From NCBI GenBank assembly GCA_023525715.1, contig CM042013.1:73672994-73736993 (forward strand): a stretch of DNA of 64,000 bases. Reading direction: 5' to 3'. Under the pieces are notes generated by a model that saw nothing but the letters and a program-made list of their open reading frames with translations, made no database searches and was not told the DNA's origin. Origin of the DNA: Cichorium intybus (Eukaryota > Streptophyta > Magnoliopsida > Asterales > Asteraceae). A program made the translations under genes and the position numbers. Below, piece by piece: positions 1-10,081 of this stretch. The first letter of the stretch is position 1. The number at the start of each line of letters is the position of its first letter.

Positions 1-243
1 TTTTTTTTTTTGTACATCTAGAGTAATTAGAAGAAAAGAAGTATGGAGTGAAAGAGAATAATAGGACCTTAAGCATTATTACAGAGGTATGTGAATGTTA
101 AAAGGGAAAGATAATTAAATCTTGTAAAGGTTCAGCAATAAGACGAGGAGGATTTTTGAAGGACATAAGGATTCGATGGGAAATACATAGAGGCGTTCGA
201 GAATGCGGATTTCGGGACGAAATCCAAATAAGTGGGGGAGACT
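1..243 (+). mobile_element. 3' end of a Ty3/gypsy internal region, with polypurine tract
   Basis: No coding region is recognisable, but the last bases before the LTR are purine-rich (AAGTGGGGGAGACT, about 230-243) and sit directly against an LTR start TGTAAGACCC. This is the usual plus-strand primer arrangement of a Ty3/gypsy element and fixes its orientation as plus. The body of the element lies left of the window, so lineage and completeness cannot be judged. Confidence 0.6.
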
Positions 244-791
244 TGTAAGACCCGTATCCTGATTATAACATATATTTAAAATAAGAGTGGTAGGAATTAT
301 ATGATTTTTGGTAGTTATAAAACTAAGAAAAACTTTAGTTACAATTTCATATGAAAATCAACATTTTGTGTCGTTTTTATAAAAATCATAATTAATTCTA
401 GGAAAAACGTTTGGACCTCAAACCAGTGCACAAAGTTTAAAAATTGAGTCTAGTACAATTACCATAAATAATAGTAAGCTTGAAAATGACATTATCTATG
501 GTAAAAAATGCAATATTTACTGATTAGTTCGGAATTAACAGATTAGATAGTCTGTGTTCAAAAATTCATAATAAATCATAGAAAAATCGTATAAATTCAT
601 ACTATACGTCCCTGGAAAGGTATTAAGATGAACTTTCGGAATATCAAATAAAAACGTGAATTTAATGGGTTTAAAGGCGGCTAAATCAGTCTTGAACAGA
701 CTGATTCTAGAAGGTCATTAATTTCAACAAAATTATATTATTAAAATCTTTTGTCAAAAGTGGCAAGTAATTGTTAATTCAAGAATTCAAG

Positions 792-799
792 TATAAATA
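792..799 (+). promoter_or_regulatory. TATA box of gypsy LTR
   Basis: TATAAATA in the upstream half of the LTR, about 550 bp after its start, followed by CT/CA-rich sequence. Position and sequence fit the LTR promoter; no transcription evidence is available. Confidence 0.45.
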
Positions 800-1530
800 C
801 CCCCCAAAACATCTCATAAACCACACCAAGAAATCACAAAACCATTCCATAGAATTTGCTAAGGATTTGAGTGTAAGCAAGTGAGCGAAAGGAAGCTCAA
901 AAGTCTAACGAAGGAGTTATAGATCTCGACGAACGGTCATAAGGTAACTACAAACCTTTCTATACCTTAAGTAAGTATTGTAAAATAATTTGTGTGTTAA
1001 GAAGTAGAATATTTAATAAGTATAACATATGTTACATTATACTTATTTCCAACAATAGTAAACAAAAACCTTAAAAACGTCGTTATTATAACAATTCGTA
1101 ATTTCGAAAATAATACCGATTGATTTACTTACGAGGACGGTGACTAGGCCGATTACTTGGGATCTGGTTGTTGGATTTTCCGAAAGGCTAAAATGCTGAA
1201 AGGATCCTGCCACCCCATCTAATCTTCTACCTGGCCGTTCTTTACTTGATAAATCATGGAGTATCATGTTGGAATTATTGAAGGGTTTAATGATGCGACT
1301 ATAATATAGTTAAGGATTAAGAAATGATAGATTTCTTATCATGTTAACAGTTAAGGTTGAAAGGGAATACAAAGCAGAGAAAGTTAAACGCTATAGTCAA
1401 CTATAATCAGGTGAGTCTTCTCACTATACTATATGTGATATTGCATGCATAGGAAAGAAGATATGTTAGACTAAGGTGATCTTACCTGTTATGATAATTG
1501 TATGAATTATTGCTATGATAATGATTGTTT

Positions 1531-1746
1531 GTGGACGGAACGGGATAGCCCGCGAGCCAATAGGCGGAACGGGAATAGCCTGCGAGTCATTAGACGGAAC
1601 GGGATAGCCCGCGAGCCAATAGGCGGAACGGGAATAGCCTGCGAGTCATTAGACGGAACGGGAAAAGCCTGCGAGCAATAAGACAGAACGGGAACTGCCC
1701 GTGAGTCTTCAGCGGAACAGGGATAGCCCGCGAGTCTCACAGACAT
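1531..1746 (+). repeat. Tandem array of about 30-bp units inside gypsy LTR (about 7 copies)
   Basis: About seven units of the form CGGAACGGGATAGCCCGCGAG plus a short spacer, alternating GGGATAGCCCG with GGGAATAGCCTG. Each unit can pair CGGG with CCCG (or CCTG through a G-U wobble) around a 4-5 nt loop. One unit extends the stem to ACGGG/CCCGT. Similar short-hairpin arrays occur at 41690-42610 and 63727-64000. Confidence 0.8.
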
Positions 1747-2094
1747 ATGAATGGTTATGATGTGTTGTATGTTATGTGATGGATCGTATGGTATTTTGAG
1801 GAACTCACTAAGCTCCGTGCTTACCCTTTCCCTATATAAACTACTGTTTCAGGTACATCAGGTACCATGGATGGCAAGGCATGACGTGTATACACTGTGC
1901 TGCTTCATTGGAGGACTATTTTTGAATTAATATTCGGCTATATTGTGTTTTCGTTAACTTCTGTTAATCATGGGGTGTTTCCATTAAACTTATAATTTAT
2001 GGAATTTTATGAAAATTAATTAAGTGGCTTTTCTTATATTGAAGTGTTCGTTTAAATTTTTTTTAATTTTACCCTAAAATTTTGGGATGTTACA

Positions 2095-2243
2095 ATTGCA
2101 AGTTTAGTATCATTTGATGTTAAATCAAATTTAACATTCTAAATGATCAATTGGTGTCAAACTTGTTGTTGGTGTGACCCTATAGGATCATGTATTATTA
2201 GTAATATCATTTTATGATCATCCTTGGGCATATAGAACTAACA
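2095..2243 (-). repeat. Copia-1 3' LTR, first 149 bp only
   Basis: Matches 9928-10076 of the complete LTR and ends in GAACTAACA next to the polypurine tract. Cut at 2095 by insertion of the gypsy element. Confidence 0.9.
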
Positions 2244-3023
2244 ATCTCCCACTTGCACAAGGTTGCATCATAGAATGATATCGACAGTGGTAAACGTCTA
2301 GCAACTTTTCACTGCCCCCAATAACACATGACTTTGTGCCATTCAACAACATTCAATTCTTCAGAAAACACGAGGCTCTAATAGATGTATAAGGTTATCT
2401 ATCAATTATCCCTTTGTCACAGACATCTTGTTGAATATGAGACATGGATCTTAATCATTCTCATTTTATGTTCAACTTTCAATCAGGCGCCTTAGATGTC
2501 TAACTCTCTACACATAAGAGGAACAAATCCCGTCTTGACTACATACGCCCCTCATATAGTTAGTACTATGCATGTGTATGGCCTTTATGGTTGTCTGTAT
2601 TTCAAGAACAACAGTAAACCATATCAAAGCATAGTACACTCTACACTTGAGTCCCAAATATGTATCTCAGGTCAAAGGATACAATGATGATACCTTTATT
2701 CAAGAATCACTTATGATGATGATCCATGGAGTGATCTTGAAACGGGTCAAGTCCAATACTTGTTCACTGACAAGTACCTATGAATTTGGTTGCAACCTTT
2801 TGCTACTTTTACCCATAAAAGTCAACCAATCCAATTCATATTAGTCTTACTTCATAATTGCTCCCACAACTATGATCAACTATGGACGTTTAGAATAACT
2901 AAATTATTCAAGGATTAAACATGCTAATAAAACACAATAATTATGAATGAAACATCACGTCACATATATTACATAATTCTTGTCGTTTACATAAGTTCAT
3001 ATCCATAAAACATTAAACACAAA
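2244..3023 (-). other. Copia-1 3' non-coding region
   Basis: About 780 bp between the end of the pol frame and the 3' LTR. It has only short chance frames. The purine-rich tract at its LTR end is the likely plus-strand primer. Confidence 0.6.
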
Positions 3024-6000
3024 TCAAATCCATTCATTAGAAAAACGGAGTCCTATACCCTTAGCATGACTTTCATGCTTAGTTTGGGGTAAAGGCTTCG
3101 TGAATGGGTCTGCCAAATTCTGATCTGTATGAACCTTGTGAATACTTATTTCACCATTCTTAACTTCATGTCTAATGTAGTTATACCTTCGGTGAATGTG
3201 TTTGGTCTTTTGATGCAATCTAGGTTCCTTTGCTTGAGCTATAGCACCTAGATTGTCACAGAAGATTTCTATAGGGTCCCGAATGGAAAGAACAACCCCT
3301 AGATCTTCTATGAACTTTCTCATCCATACAGCTTCTTAAGCAGCTTCCGAAGCAGCAACATACTCTGATTCTGTAGTGGATTTTGCAATCACTTCTTGTT
3401 TGGAACTCTTCCAAGACACGGCTCCTCCATTTAAAATAAAGACATACCCAGATTGAAATTTCGAATCATCCCTATCTGTTTGGAAGCTTGCGTCAGTGTA
3501 ACCCTTTACCTTTAAGCTTTCTTCCAAACCGCCGTAAACTAAGAACATATCTTTAGTTCTTCTCAAGTACTTAAGAATGTTCTTTACAGCAGTCCAGTGG
3601 GCTTCACCTGGGTTCTGTTGATACCTACTAGTCATACTTAAGGCACATGAGACGTCGGGCCTAGTGCATAACATGGCATACATGATGGACCCAATTGCCG
3701 AAGCATATGGGACATGTTTCATCCTTTCAAGTTTAGTCCTAGTGTTTGGGCACTGAGACTTGCTTAGGATGGTGCCATGCGGCATTGGCAAGAATCCTCT
3801 TTTGGAGTCTTGCATCTTGAACCTTTTCAAGATTTTATCAATATATACACTTTGGCTAAGACCAATAAGTCTCTTAGATCTATCTCTATAGATCTTTATG
3901 CCTAATACATAAGCAGCTTCCCCTAGATCCTTCATTGAGAAACAACTCTCAAGGAACGCTTTGACACCTTTTAAGGTTGGGATGTCATTTCCAAATAAAA
4001 GTATGTCATCTACATACAATACTAGGATTATGACAATGCTCCCACTAGCTTTCTTGTAAACACAGGAGTCATCCTCATTTTTGATGAATCCAAAACTCGT
4101 AATCTTTTCATCAAAATGGATGTTCCATGTTCGAGACGCTTGCTTTAATCCACAGATAGATCTTTTAAGCTTACACACTTTGTTTGGATGCTTGGGATCG
4201 ACAAAACCTTCAGGTTGATCCATATAGACATCTTCCAATAAGTGTCCATTAAGGAAAGCGGTCTTGACATCCATTTGCCATATCTCATAATCATAGTACG
4301 CGGCTATGGCAAAAAGTATCCTAATCGACTTGATCATTGCCACTGGAGAAAAGGTCTCATCATAGTCAATACCATGAGTCTGTGAGTATCCTTTAGCGAC
4401 AAGTCTAGCCTTAAAAGTGTGAACATTTCCATCCACGTCGATTTTCTTCTTGAAAACCCATTTGTTCCCAACAGTCTTACAATTGGTGGGAAGATTAACC
4501 AAGTTCCAAACTTGATTATCGTGCATGGATTGCATCTCAGTGTTCATGGCCTCAAGCCATTTATCAGATTCAGGATCTGATATTTCACTCTGATAGTTGA
4601 CGGGTTCATCAGAATCTATCGTATAACATTCCTCTTCCATCAAAAGGTAACCATACCTTTCTGGTTCAATTCGAACCCTACCAGATTTGCGAACACCTTG
4701 TGTTACAATTTGTTCTTGATCAACCGTTTGTTCAGGTTCAACAATTTCTTGTTGAATGCTAGATTCAACTTCTTGTGTATCAGGTTGTGGTTTCTGAAGT
4801 TCCTCAAGTTCCACAAACCTCCCACTAGCCTCTTCCGTCAGAAACTTGTTTTCTAGGAATTCAGCTTTTTGAGAAATAAATATCTTATTCTCGATGGGAT
4901 TGTAGAAATAGTATCCAAGACAATCTTTAGGATACCCTACAAAGATACATTTAGTTGAACGGGGTTCTAATTTGTTTGAAGCTTCTTGTCTAACATAAGC
5001 TTCACAACCCCATACCTTGAGATAGGATAAAGATGGAACCCTTCCATGCCATATCTCATAAGGCGTTTTATCTACCTTTTTAGTAGGTGCCATATTTAGG
5101 AGACGAGCAGCTGTTTGTAAAGCATAACCCCAAAATGATAAAGGTAGAGTACTTCTACTCATCATGGATCGAACCATATCCAATAGTGTTCGGTTCCGCC
5201 TCTCAGACACACCATTATGTTGTGGTGTTCCAGGTGGAGTAAGTTGTGAAACAATTCCACAAGTCTTAAGATGATCCATAAAGTTTGTACTTAAGTACTC
5301 ACCTCCTCTATCAGAACGAAGAACTTTAATTGTTTTGTTGAGTTGATTTTCCACTTCACTTTGAAACGTTTTGAACATTTCAAACGCCTCATGTTTATGT
5401 TTAATTAAATAAACATATCTAAAACGACTAAAGTCGTCAGTGAAGGTGATGAAATATCTTTCACCATATCTACTCATTGGCTTGAAAGGACCACATACAT
5501 CCGTATGTATGATTCCTAACAAGTCCTTTGCTCTCTCATTGGTTCCGGAGAAAGGAGCTTTAGTCATCTTGCCATGTAAACAAGATTCACATATATCAAA
5601 TGAGTCATTCTCATTTGCCTTCAAAAGTCCACTCTTTTGAAGTTGGGATATGCGATTCTTGTTTATATGCCCAAGGCGACAATGCCATAGATAGGTTTGA
5701 CTTAAATCAAATTTGGGTTTCTTGGTGAAAGTGTGGTATAAAGAGCCTTGGTTAGTCTTTTCATCAAGGTTTACTTCATAAATTCCATTTAAAGGCCTAG
5801 CCTCAAAATATAATACATTATTTTTGTAAACACAAATATCATCATTCATAAAGGAAAGATCAAATCCACATTGTCTTAATTTAGCAACCGAAATAATATT
5901 CCTAGTCAAGCTAGGAACATAATAAACATTCAACAATGTCATACACAAGCCATTAGGTAGTAATAAATTAAAACTTCCAATTGAATCCACCGCAACCCTT

Positions 6001-6107
6001 GCATTGTTTCCAAACCGGAGTACTACCTCATTTGCCTTCAGTCGCCTACTCCTTTTGAACCCCTGCAACATATTACATATGTGAGTTCCACAACCAGTAT
6101 CAAATAC
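3024..6107 (-). pseudogene. Copia-1 pol (protease, integrase, RT, RNase H) with two in-frame stops
   Basis: Continues the gag frame after a TAG at 6110-6108. Protease motif DTGCGTHIC follows that stop immediately. Then come the GAG-pre-integrase zinc region (LWHCRLGH...CESC), the integrase core with D in HTDVCGP, D in SDRGGEY and E in NGVSERRNRT, and the reverse transcriptase (KARLVAKGYSQ, DVKTAFLNG, catalytic LYVDDILL). RNase H follows (GYTDASF, STTESEYVAASEAA). A TAA at 3338-3336 interrupts RNase H, and the frame resumes as EAVWMRKFIEDLG to 3024. All frames are in register, so the only visible defects are these two nonsense codons. The first lies where copia proteases usually carry a Trp, consistent with a single G-to-A change. 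Lineage was not assigned. Confidence 0.9.
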
Positions 6108-7043
6108 CTATGTGTTAGGAGATAAATTATAAAGTTCTAGGTCTATCACATAGATACCTGAAGTGCCTTCACCGGCCTTCTTCTTCTTCAACTCCACAAG
6201 ATACGTAGGGCAATTTCTCTTCCAATGCCCAGCTTTGCCACATTCAAAGCATGTGTCTTCTTTGGCAACCTTTGCCTTCTTCTTGGGCGGATGGGATGGT
6301 TGGACAACTTTCTTGCCCTTACCTTTGAAAGCTTTTGCTTTCCCTTTGCCCTTGGAGTTGGTGGGGTGTTCGGGTCTAGTTCTCTTTGTGCCACCTTCCT
6401 TGATCATGAGAACTTGAGTGGTTTTCTTAGGCAGTGTCTTTTCCGCGGTAATTAGCATCCCATGTAATTCCGGGATAGTCTTGTTTAAACCATTCATGTT
6501 ATAATTCATGACAAAAGGATCGAAGGACTTTGTCAAGGAGTTAAGGATCATATCCGTTGCTAGCTCTTCGGTCATCACAACTCCTATACGTGCCAAATGA
6601 TCAATGTGACTCTTCATTTTGAGCACATAAGAGCTTACCGACTGCCCATCCTCCATCTTGCAAGCATGGAAAGCCCGAACAGTTTCGAACCTTTCCATTC
6701 TTGCAAGTTGTTGGAACATTTCCTTTAGTTGATGAATCATGTCATAGGCAGAATGATTCTCCAAATCCTTCTGAAGGTCGGGAATCATGGTTGCCAACAT
6801 GAGGCATGATGCATCGATGGAATCATCCATCTTTTTAAGCCATGCATCGTGTGCGGGCTTAGGAATGGCAGGGGGCTCTTCTGGAAGTGGTTCATTGAGA
6901 ACATATTCTTTCTTTTCTTGTTTGAGAACAATTCTCACACTACGGTACCAATCCAAGAAGTTTGTATGGTTAAGTTTTTCTCCTTCAAGGAGAGACCGTA
7001 GTGAGGTTTTGTTAGGAGCCGAGTGTGTGTTGTTTGGTGCCAT
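6108..7043 (-). CDS. gag: Copia-1 Gag (311 aa)
   Basis: Capsid-like protein of a Ty1/copia retrotransposon, which packages element RNA in cytoplasmic particles. The N-terminal part (about residues 20-60) has the LEGEKLNHTNFLDWYRSVRI type of copia Gag start. The central part resembles the UBN2/retrotran-gag helical region (FETVRAFHACKMEDGQSV). A Lys/Gly-rich stretch precedes one CCHC zinc knuckle, CFECGKAGHWKRNC (C-x2-C-x4-H-x4-C), near residue 270. The start is an ATG at 7043-7041, and no upstream in-frame extension looks like Gag. It ends at a TAG that separates it from protease in the same frame. In intact relatives Gag and Pol are one continuous frame, so this stop is probably a mutation, though readthrough cannot be excluded. 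Confidence 0.9.
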   Translation of the reverse strand: MAPNNTHSAPNKTSLRSLLEGEKLNHTNFLDWYRSVRIVLKQEKKEYVLNEPLPEEPPAIPKPAHDAWLKKMDDSIDASCLMLATMIPDLQKDLENHSAYDMIHQLKEMFQQLARMERFETVRAFHACKMEDGQSVSSYVLKMKSHIDHLARIGVVMTEELATDMILNSLTKSFDPFVMNYNMNGLNKTIPELHGMLITAEKTLPKKTTQVLMIKEGGTKRTRPEHPTNSKGKGKAKAFKGKGKKVVQPSHPPKKKAKVAKEDTCFECGKAGHWKRNCPTYLVELKKKKAGEGTSGIYVIDLELYNLSPNT

Positions 7044-8948
7044 CTACAAAATTTTAACAAGGTTCTATTTAGTAAATTATGATATTAAGTCCTTAATAAT
7101 TAATACCCTTTCTTGTTTCATAAACTTTAATTAATTAAGGTCTAGAATCCAAGTTGCATCACGAATAAGTGGTTAGGTATCCTTTATCCCGCCTATTCGA
7201 ATCAACAAGGTAGGTAACGGTTTACCAATTATATCCAAATATAATTTCTAGAGTTATGGGATCCCATTATAACATTTATAAGTTTGGCATGTTTGATCCC
7301 ATCTATGCCTTGGATTTCTAATGCTTAGGTGACCTTTATCACAAGAGATTTCCAAACGAATCATCCTACTTAAACGGACGTGTAGTTTTGACAACTATTA
7401 ATGGTTAGGTGTCCTTTATCCCATCAATATTGCAAAACTACTTCTTGTATCACAAGAAGATTCCAAGTGGTTAGGTATCCTTTATCCCACAAGGAAATAC
7501 AAGTGATACATGAGTGTCTTTAAGAAGGACGGCATAGATTCGTATTTCATAAGGGATTTGAATGTTTTACAATTCTAATTTTGAAAAACATATGGTATCA
7601 TGTAGATTGCATGCATCCAATGAACATGGTACCATTAAATCTTATTTTGATAATTGGTTCCTTAATCATAAAATCTCCATTTTATTAATTCTTTGTTTGT
7701 GGTCAAGATTACAATTAATATCCAATATTAAGTTTGAGTTTGATCACTTATATTAGAACCAATTTATAATCCTAAATAATTACCATTATTACTTAGGGTT
7801 GGAGTTTGTAAGAGTTCATAAAATCTCCATTTTATTTATTGTTTCAATCATTTTCAAAACTTGACTTAATAGGTTTTAAAACAAAACCCATTTTAATAAA
7901 ACCAATTTTATCACATCTTATGTTTTAATTGTCAACTTTTGAAAATACAAACTCCTTAATGATTATGTTTAATTATCTAGGTTGTCTAGCATGTAAAATC
8001 TTATTTTCATCCACAACATAACATAATAAAACATTCAATCATCACAAGCATGCATGGGTGCATAAACACAAGCCAACTAGTTTGATATTTCATGTGAGCC
8101 ATACATGAAATATCAAGTCCAAACCTAGGGACAAAAAGGTGACAAAAACTCAACCAAATGATCTTCGATTTGGCTACAATTTTGCCAAGCTTCTTATATC
8201 ACCAAATGACACTTGAACCACCATTTCTTGACATCATGGAGTGAGATGTGATTTTTCTTCTGGCCCCTCAAAACTTGCAAAATTCAGGGCAGCAGGAAGA
8301 AAATGTTTTGTGGTTTTTGTTGCATTTTTCAATTCATTCTTGGCCATTATTGATGCTAATACTTGTTGAAACTTAATGTATATACTAGATATTAAAGTTA
8401 CCAACAAGTATATCACCAAATGACCAAGATATGAATTTTTAAAACACTTCCAAAACAATTTTGAAATCTGGACAGCAGCTCTTCAGAAAGTGCTGCTGTT
8501 GGGTGCAATCTTCTCTTGGTCTTTTACTTCCTTCTCTTGTTACATTTTGTGAAATAAATAAAATACAACTATTCTAATATTTACAAAATGAATATTAAGA
8601 AGTAAATAACTAATTATTATTACAAACCATTTGAATAAATGAATAGATTACAACCATATCGAATACAAACACAAAACATGCATCATATGGTCCTTGGCTT
8701 GTTTATGCACCATTTTATCACATAAAATCATAAGAAAATCAACACTTTGTTTTTCTAAGGAAACATCTATGTAACCAAATGCATGCATACATAAAATATA
8801 GTTGGTTACATAAAATCATAGATTATATATTTGCATGTTGCCAAAGAAGCCATGCATGAAACTTTCATTCAAGAAGATGAACATTCATGGCTTCCAAAAA
8901 CCAAGTTTATCCAAATAAACTAATTATCTAAACATGAAATATAGCCAT
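7044..8948 (-). other. Copia-1 long untranslated leader with repeated motif
   Basis: About 1.9 kb between primer binding site and gag with no credible coding frame. The motif GGTTAGGTATCCTTTATCCC (plus strand), or close variants, appears about four times between 7170 and 7490 (near 7171, 7325, 7404 and 7471). The rest is AT-rich. It could hold packaging or translation signals; this is inference. Confidence 0.6.
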
Positions 8949-8963
8949 GGCTCTGATACCAAT
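8949..8963 (-). promoter_or_regulatory. Copia-1 primer binding site (initiator tRNA-Met type)
   Basis: Minus-strand TGGTATCAGAGCC lies directly downstream of the 5' LTR end (...TTCCAACA). This is the standard complement to the 3' end of plant initiator methionine tRNA used by Ty1/copia elements. Confidence 0.9.
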
Positions 8964-9665
8964 TGTTGGAAATCATGGTTCATGTAATTAGTTTCAAAAA
9001 CAAGAGTTTGCAACGGAAGCATAAAATCATGAACACAAATTCCATTTTCAAGAGGATCATGCTACATGCATGTAAAGATAAGATGAAGAACAAACATAGA
9101 TTAAGTTCAAGATCATAACCTTTGTTCTTGGGTTTGGTTTGGATGATTTTGATAGCTAGGAATCAAATTAGAATCCCTCTATAGTTGATCCACCACAAGC
9201 TTGAACACCCTTGAATGCTAGTTCCACAACTTGCAAGTTAGAACTCCTTTTCTTGTGAAACCAAAAACCAATTTTGCTAAGCACTTAAGGAGAGTTATTT
9301 GGCTGATTTTTGAAGCAAGAATTGATCATCTAACATCTCCAAATCTCGGCCACTATATCACCCAAAAAGAAAGAAAAGCACATGTCACTAGCTTAAAAGA
9401 AAGTCCCATTTGATTTCTATAATCAAAAGCTAGAAGACACAAAGCATCTTCCACCTCTTTTAAGTTCTTAATGCATTCTTTTTCTTTCCTATATGGCTGA
9501 ATATATGATGGCAAAAGGAGTGCTAGTGGGTTGTTATTATTTATAAAACTTAGATAATGAAAGCTTATAAATAATACATCTTCTTATTTCTTAAATGGGA
9601 TAACATTTAACCCATAATCATATACATAAATAAACCATCTAAATATACAATCTTAATTGTATAAT

Positions 9666-9734
<69 letters not shown>

Positions 9735-10076
9735 CAATATATATATTTTATTTAATTTACCAATTAAATTAAATAAAAGGCTTACTTATAAATCAATTAA
9801 ATCGTTTAATCAATTTAAACAATTTAATTGTTACACTTAATTAATTCATCACATATGAATTACTAATCAACCTTTAATTTTGTATTTATTATTATTTACC
9901 TCAAATAATAATATCCTACAAGATTAAATTGCAAGTTTAGTATCATTTGATGTTAAATCAAATTTAACATTCTAAATGATCAATTGGTGTCAAACTTGTT
10001 GTTGGTGTGACCCTATAGGATCATGTATTATTAGTAATATCATTTTATGATCATCCTTGGGCATATAGAACTAACA
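8964..10076 (-). repeat. Copia-1 5' LTR (1113 bp, complete)
   Basis: On the plus strand it runs from TGTTGGAAATC to GAACTAACA, next to the primer binding site on the left and to interrupted copia-2 sequence on the right. Contains a (TA)n run at about 9671-9733. Its last 149 plus-strand bases match 2095-2243. Confidence 0.9.
9665..9733. repeat. (TA)n microsatellite inside copia-1 LTR
   Basis: Nearly uninterrupted TA dinucleotides of about 60 bp, with one TATACATA variant at the left edge. Confidence 0.9.
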
Positions 10077-10081
10077 ATAAA

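Larger units (their letters stand above)
244..2094 (+). repeat. Ty3/gypsy 3' LTR (1851 bp)
   Basis: Starts TGTAAGACCC directly after a polypurine tract and ends GGGATGTTACA, the TG...CA form of plant gypsy LTRs. A TATAAATA box lies at 792-799, and a tandem array of about 30-bp units at 1531-1746. The downstream part contains GGCATGACGTGTA near 1878, also found in the gypsy LTR piece at 15190. The base after it, 2095, continues a copia LTR that is uninterrupted at 9926-9932, so this element inserted into copia-1. The expected 5-bp target duplication would begin with ATTGC at 2095, but the matching copy lies outside the window. Confidence 0.85.
2095..10076 (-). mobile_element. Copia-1: Ty1/copia LTR retrotransposon, 3' LTR broken
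   Basis: Read on the minus strand: 5' LTR 10076-8964, primer binding site 8963-8949, long leader, gag 7043-6108, pol to 3024, about 780 bp of 3' non-coding sequence, a polypurine tract (GTGGGAGAT at 2244-2252), and the first 149 bp of the 3' LTR (2243-2095). The two LTR copies match base for base where I compared them, so the insertion is fairly young. It interrupts copia-2, whose reading frame stops at 10082. The rest of its 3' LTR and the left target duplication lie beyond the gypsy insertion, outside the window. gag and pol share one frame but are interrupted by two stop codons, so this copy is probably not autonomous. Confidence 0.92.

Noticed and set aside
1513..1746. CRISPR-like array
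   Set aside because: Regular repeats, but no unique spacers, a plant context, and clearly inside an LTR.
10051..10081. C-terminal residues LLVLYAQG as part of copia-2 RNase H
   Set aside because: These codons come from the inserted copia-1 LTR, not from copia-2.
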